Below are positions 62,064 to 64,000 of a stretch of DNA of 64,000 nucleotides, piece after piece. The notes below the pieces were generated by a model. The model searched no databases. It saw only the letters and a program-made list of their open reading frames with translations, and was not told the origin of the DNA. Location of the stretch: NCBI RefSeq assembly GCF_008000815.1, contig NZ_CP042806.1:3534001-3598000 (forward strand). Direction: 5' to 3'. Source of the stretch: Terriglobus albidus. GTDB lineage: Bacteria > Acidobacteriota > Terriglobia > Terriglobales > Acidobacteriaceae. The translations under genes and the position numbers were made by a program. Positions within the stretch are counted from its first letter, which is position 1, and the number at the start of each line of letters is the position of its first letter.

Positions 62064-64000
62064 ATGTCTTTAAAGTCACAGCCCGCAAGTAAGGTCACAT
62101 CTCCGGTGCGCGAGATTTACGGCCACCAGATGGAGATGATCCGGCAGGTCTTTGAAAAGCTGCCTGACGGATCGCGGATGGTTGCCGCCCGGTCGATTGC
62201 CGTCGACGAAGTGGTACACGCGTTATGGCAATCCACCGGCCTGGGAGATGCTGCCGCGCTGATTGCGATTGGTGGCTATGGCCGGCAGGAGCTCTATCCA
62301 TGTTCAGATGTGGATCTGCTGGTGCTGCTGAATGATGCCAGGCCAACCAAGGCCCTGACCGATGGCGTACGGACGCTCTCACAGCAGATGTGGGACTGCG
62401 GTATTCGCCTGGCCCCGGTGACGCGGTCTCTGCTGGAATGCGAACGGTTCGACCCGAATAATGTCGAGTTTGCCATTTCCATGCTCGATCATCGTTTTCT
62501 TGCGGGCAGCCAGGAACTCTACGCAGCGCTCAGTGAGAGGTTATTGCCGCGTCTTCTGGCAAAGGAAAGCGGGGTGCTTCTGGCCCAACTGCAGCATATG
62601 ACCGCAGAGCGCCATACTCGTTATGGCAACACGCTCTTTCATCTGGAACCCAATATCAAGGAATGTCCGGGCGGCCTTCGTGATGCGCACGTCTGCGGCT
62701 GGCTGCCACAGATTCTCAAGCTGGCGGCGGACGGCAAAGGAAAGCCCGTTCCGGAGTTTCCCATCGCGGACGATGCCGAGTTTTCTGAAGCGGTCGACTT
62801 TCTGAAGACCGTGCGGGCGTTCCTGCACTACCGTCATGACCGGGATGACAACGTTTTGGATTGGCAGGCTCAGGATGGAGCCGCGTCCGCCCGCATCGGT
62901 CTCAGCGGACGAGGGAAGGCAGATGCTGCGTACTGGATGCGGAACTATTTCCGTCATGCGCGCAGTATTGAGCGCCGTACCTTGCAACTGCTCGATGAGA
63001 TTCCGCAGAAGAAGAGCCTCGCTGCGCTCGCATTGGGTCTGAAGCCCGGCGGGAGGCAGACACCCAACGGTTTTCGTGTGGAGCGGGGAATTGTCCTCAT
63101 CGAGAAGGCGGAAAAGGGGATGGATCCCGCTCATGAGATGGAGACGGTGCTTGCTATCTTTGAAGCGATCGCCGCCCAGGGGCTGCGCCTCAGCCGCAAT
63201 GCGGAGATGCGCCTTGCGGATGCGCTTCCGATGCTCTCTGCCAGTCTTGAAGATGGGCCCGCGTTGTGGAGGCATCTAAGCGCCATCCTGACCGGGCCAT
63301 TTGCAGGCCAGGCTCTGCGCACCATGCATGCCCTGGGCATCCTGGAGCTGATGTTGCCGGAGTTTCATGGCATCGACGCTCTGGTGATTCGTGACGCCTA
63401 CCATCGGTACACCGTGGATGAGCACACCTTCCTGCTGATTGATACGCTGCACGGTCTGCCGCGGGTTGTGGAAGGCCCCCTTGCGGACTGGGCGAAGAAG
63501 TTCGGGATCATTCGCGATGAAATCGAGCACACCGCACTGCTGTACCTGGCAGCACTACTGCACGATACAGGCAAAGGACGCAGCGGCGACGACCATGCGG
63601 TCGAGAGTGCGCGCATGGCGCAAAGCGTCTGCTCGCGCCTGGAGTTCGATTTGCACGAGACCGGCCTGGTCCTATCGCTCATCCAGAATCACCTGGAGAT
63701 GTCGAATGCACTCCGTCGCGACATTTTTGACCAGGAGACGGTACGCATCTTTGCCTCCAAGGTGCAGACACATGAGCAGCTTCGCATGTTGATGGTCTTC
63801 ACCTACGCTGACATCAATGCCGTCCATCCTGATGCCTTGACTCCATGGAAGGCCGAGAACCTATGGCGGTTGTATATGGCAACCTCCAACTATTTGGATC
63901 GCAGCGTAGATGAAGACCGCGTGGACACGAAGATGGAGCGCGAGCTCGTCCGCCGTGTTACCGCACTGCAGCCCGCTAAGGCCGAATCTATCCGCGAGTT
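62064..64000 (+). CDS. glnD: [Protein-PII] uridylyltransferase / UMP-removing enzyme (partial, C-terminus beyond window)
   Basis: The 645 visible residues start MSLKSQPASKVTSPVREIY. The nucleotidyltransferase motif is GGYGRQELYPCSDVDLLVL (about 73-91). The linker domain (LEPNIKECPGGLRDAHVCGWL) and the HD phosphohydrolase domain (YTVDEHTFLLID, then ALLYLAALLHDTGKG and DDHAVESA, near 455-515) are in place. The C-terminal ACT domains should lie beyond the right edge. It uridylylates PII under nitrogen limitation and removes UMP in excess. It follows the PII gene by 63 nt; no clear Shine-Dalgarno sequence is positioned except GGAG inside the hairpin loop. Confidence 0.95.
   Translation, partial: MSLKSQPASKVTSPVREIYGHQMEMIRQVFEKLPDGSRMVAARSIAVDEVVHALWQSTGLGDAAALIAIGGYGRQELYPCSDVDLLVLLNDARPTKALTDGVRTLSQQMWDCGIRLAPVTRSLLECERFDPNNVEFAISMLDHRFLAGSQELYAALSERLLPRLLAKESGVLLAQLQHMTAERHTRYGNTLFHLEPNIKECPGGLRDAHVCGWLPQILKLAADGKGKPVPEFPIADDAEFSEAVDFLKTVRAFLHYRHDRDDNVLDWQAQDGAASARIGLSGRGKADAAYWMRNYFRHARSIERRTLQLLDEIPQKKSLAALALGLKPGGRQTPNGFRVERGIVLIEKAEKGMDPAHEMETVLAIFEAIAAQGLRLSRNAEMRLADALPMLSASLEDGPALWRHLSAILTGPFAGQALRTMHALGILELMLPEFHGIDALVIRDAYHRYTVDEHTFLLIDTLHGLPRVVEGPLADWAKKFGIIRDEIEHTALLYLAALLHDTGKGRSGDDHAVESARMAQSVCSRLEFDLHETGLVLSLIQNHLEMSNALRRDIFDQETVRIFASKVQTHEQLRMLMVFTYADINAVHPDALTPWKAENLWRLYMATSNYLDRSVDEDRVDTKMERELVRRVTALQPAKAESIRE

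Overview
This is a gene-dense bacterial chromosome segment, most likely from an Acidobacteriota of class Terriglobia (Terriglobus/Granulicella/Edaphobacter type). The assignment rests on two FtsX-type permeases of the acidobacterial duplicated orphan permease (ADOP) kind, a TIGR03435-type secreted protein, two large TonB receptors with N-terminal carboxypeptidase-regulatory-like domains, and the overall gene content. No phage, insertion sequence or CRISPR array is visible. Genus and species cannot be read from the sequence.

Layout. 1-7925 (minus): an efflux operon of HlyD adaptor, MacB/LolD-type ATPase, small membrane protein, two ADOP permeases and a second ATPase cut by the window edge. 8140-10581: a secreted beta-propeller protein, a SnoaL-like protein and a LysR regulator. 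10668-19583: a TonB receptor behind two DtxR/IdeR-like iron boxes, a Na+/H+ antiporter, a PepSY membrane protein, a second TonB receptor and a DinB-family protein. 19605-30751 (minus): an eight-gene, almost completely overlapping operon of five B12-binding-domain radical SAM proteins, a methyltransferase, a methyltransferase-amidohydrolase fusion and a SPASM radical SAM protein. I do not recognise this set as a described pathway, and it is the best candidate here for a new system. 30979-37550: a GH42 beta-galactosidase, a GT39-like membrane protein, a TIGR03435 protein and a GH59 protein closely resembling animal galactocerebrosidase.

37722-37909 holds tRNA-Cys and tRNA-Gly behind one promoter. 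37966-46820 (minus) is largely housekeeping: secretin-like protein, Fis-type HTH protein, CvpA, PurC, YihY/BrkB and SMC (with a large acidic head insertion), plus a palindromic MITE/REP-like element. 47355-51681: a secreted repeat protein with a textbook promoter, then ProC, MqnD, a small membrane protein, CutA and FtsB. 51806-58770: LutABC (L-lactate oxidation) followed by a RhaD-dehydrogenase fusion and RhaB. The neighbourhood suggests a route from L-rhamnose through L-lactaldehyde and L-lactate to pyruvate, with GntR-type operator-like sites between the two operons. 58926-60124: an esterase-like protein coupled to a small unknown protein. 60263-64000: the nitrogen module amtB-PII-glnD, with glnD cut by the right edge.

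Recurrent theme: translational coupling through 4-nt stop/start overlaps, and at least two genes (lutA and the first gene of the radical SAM operon) whose best start appears to be CTG, so ATG-only gene calling truncates them. All assignments come from reading motifs by eye; no database search was run.
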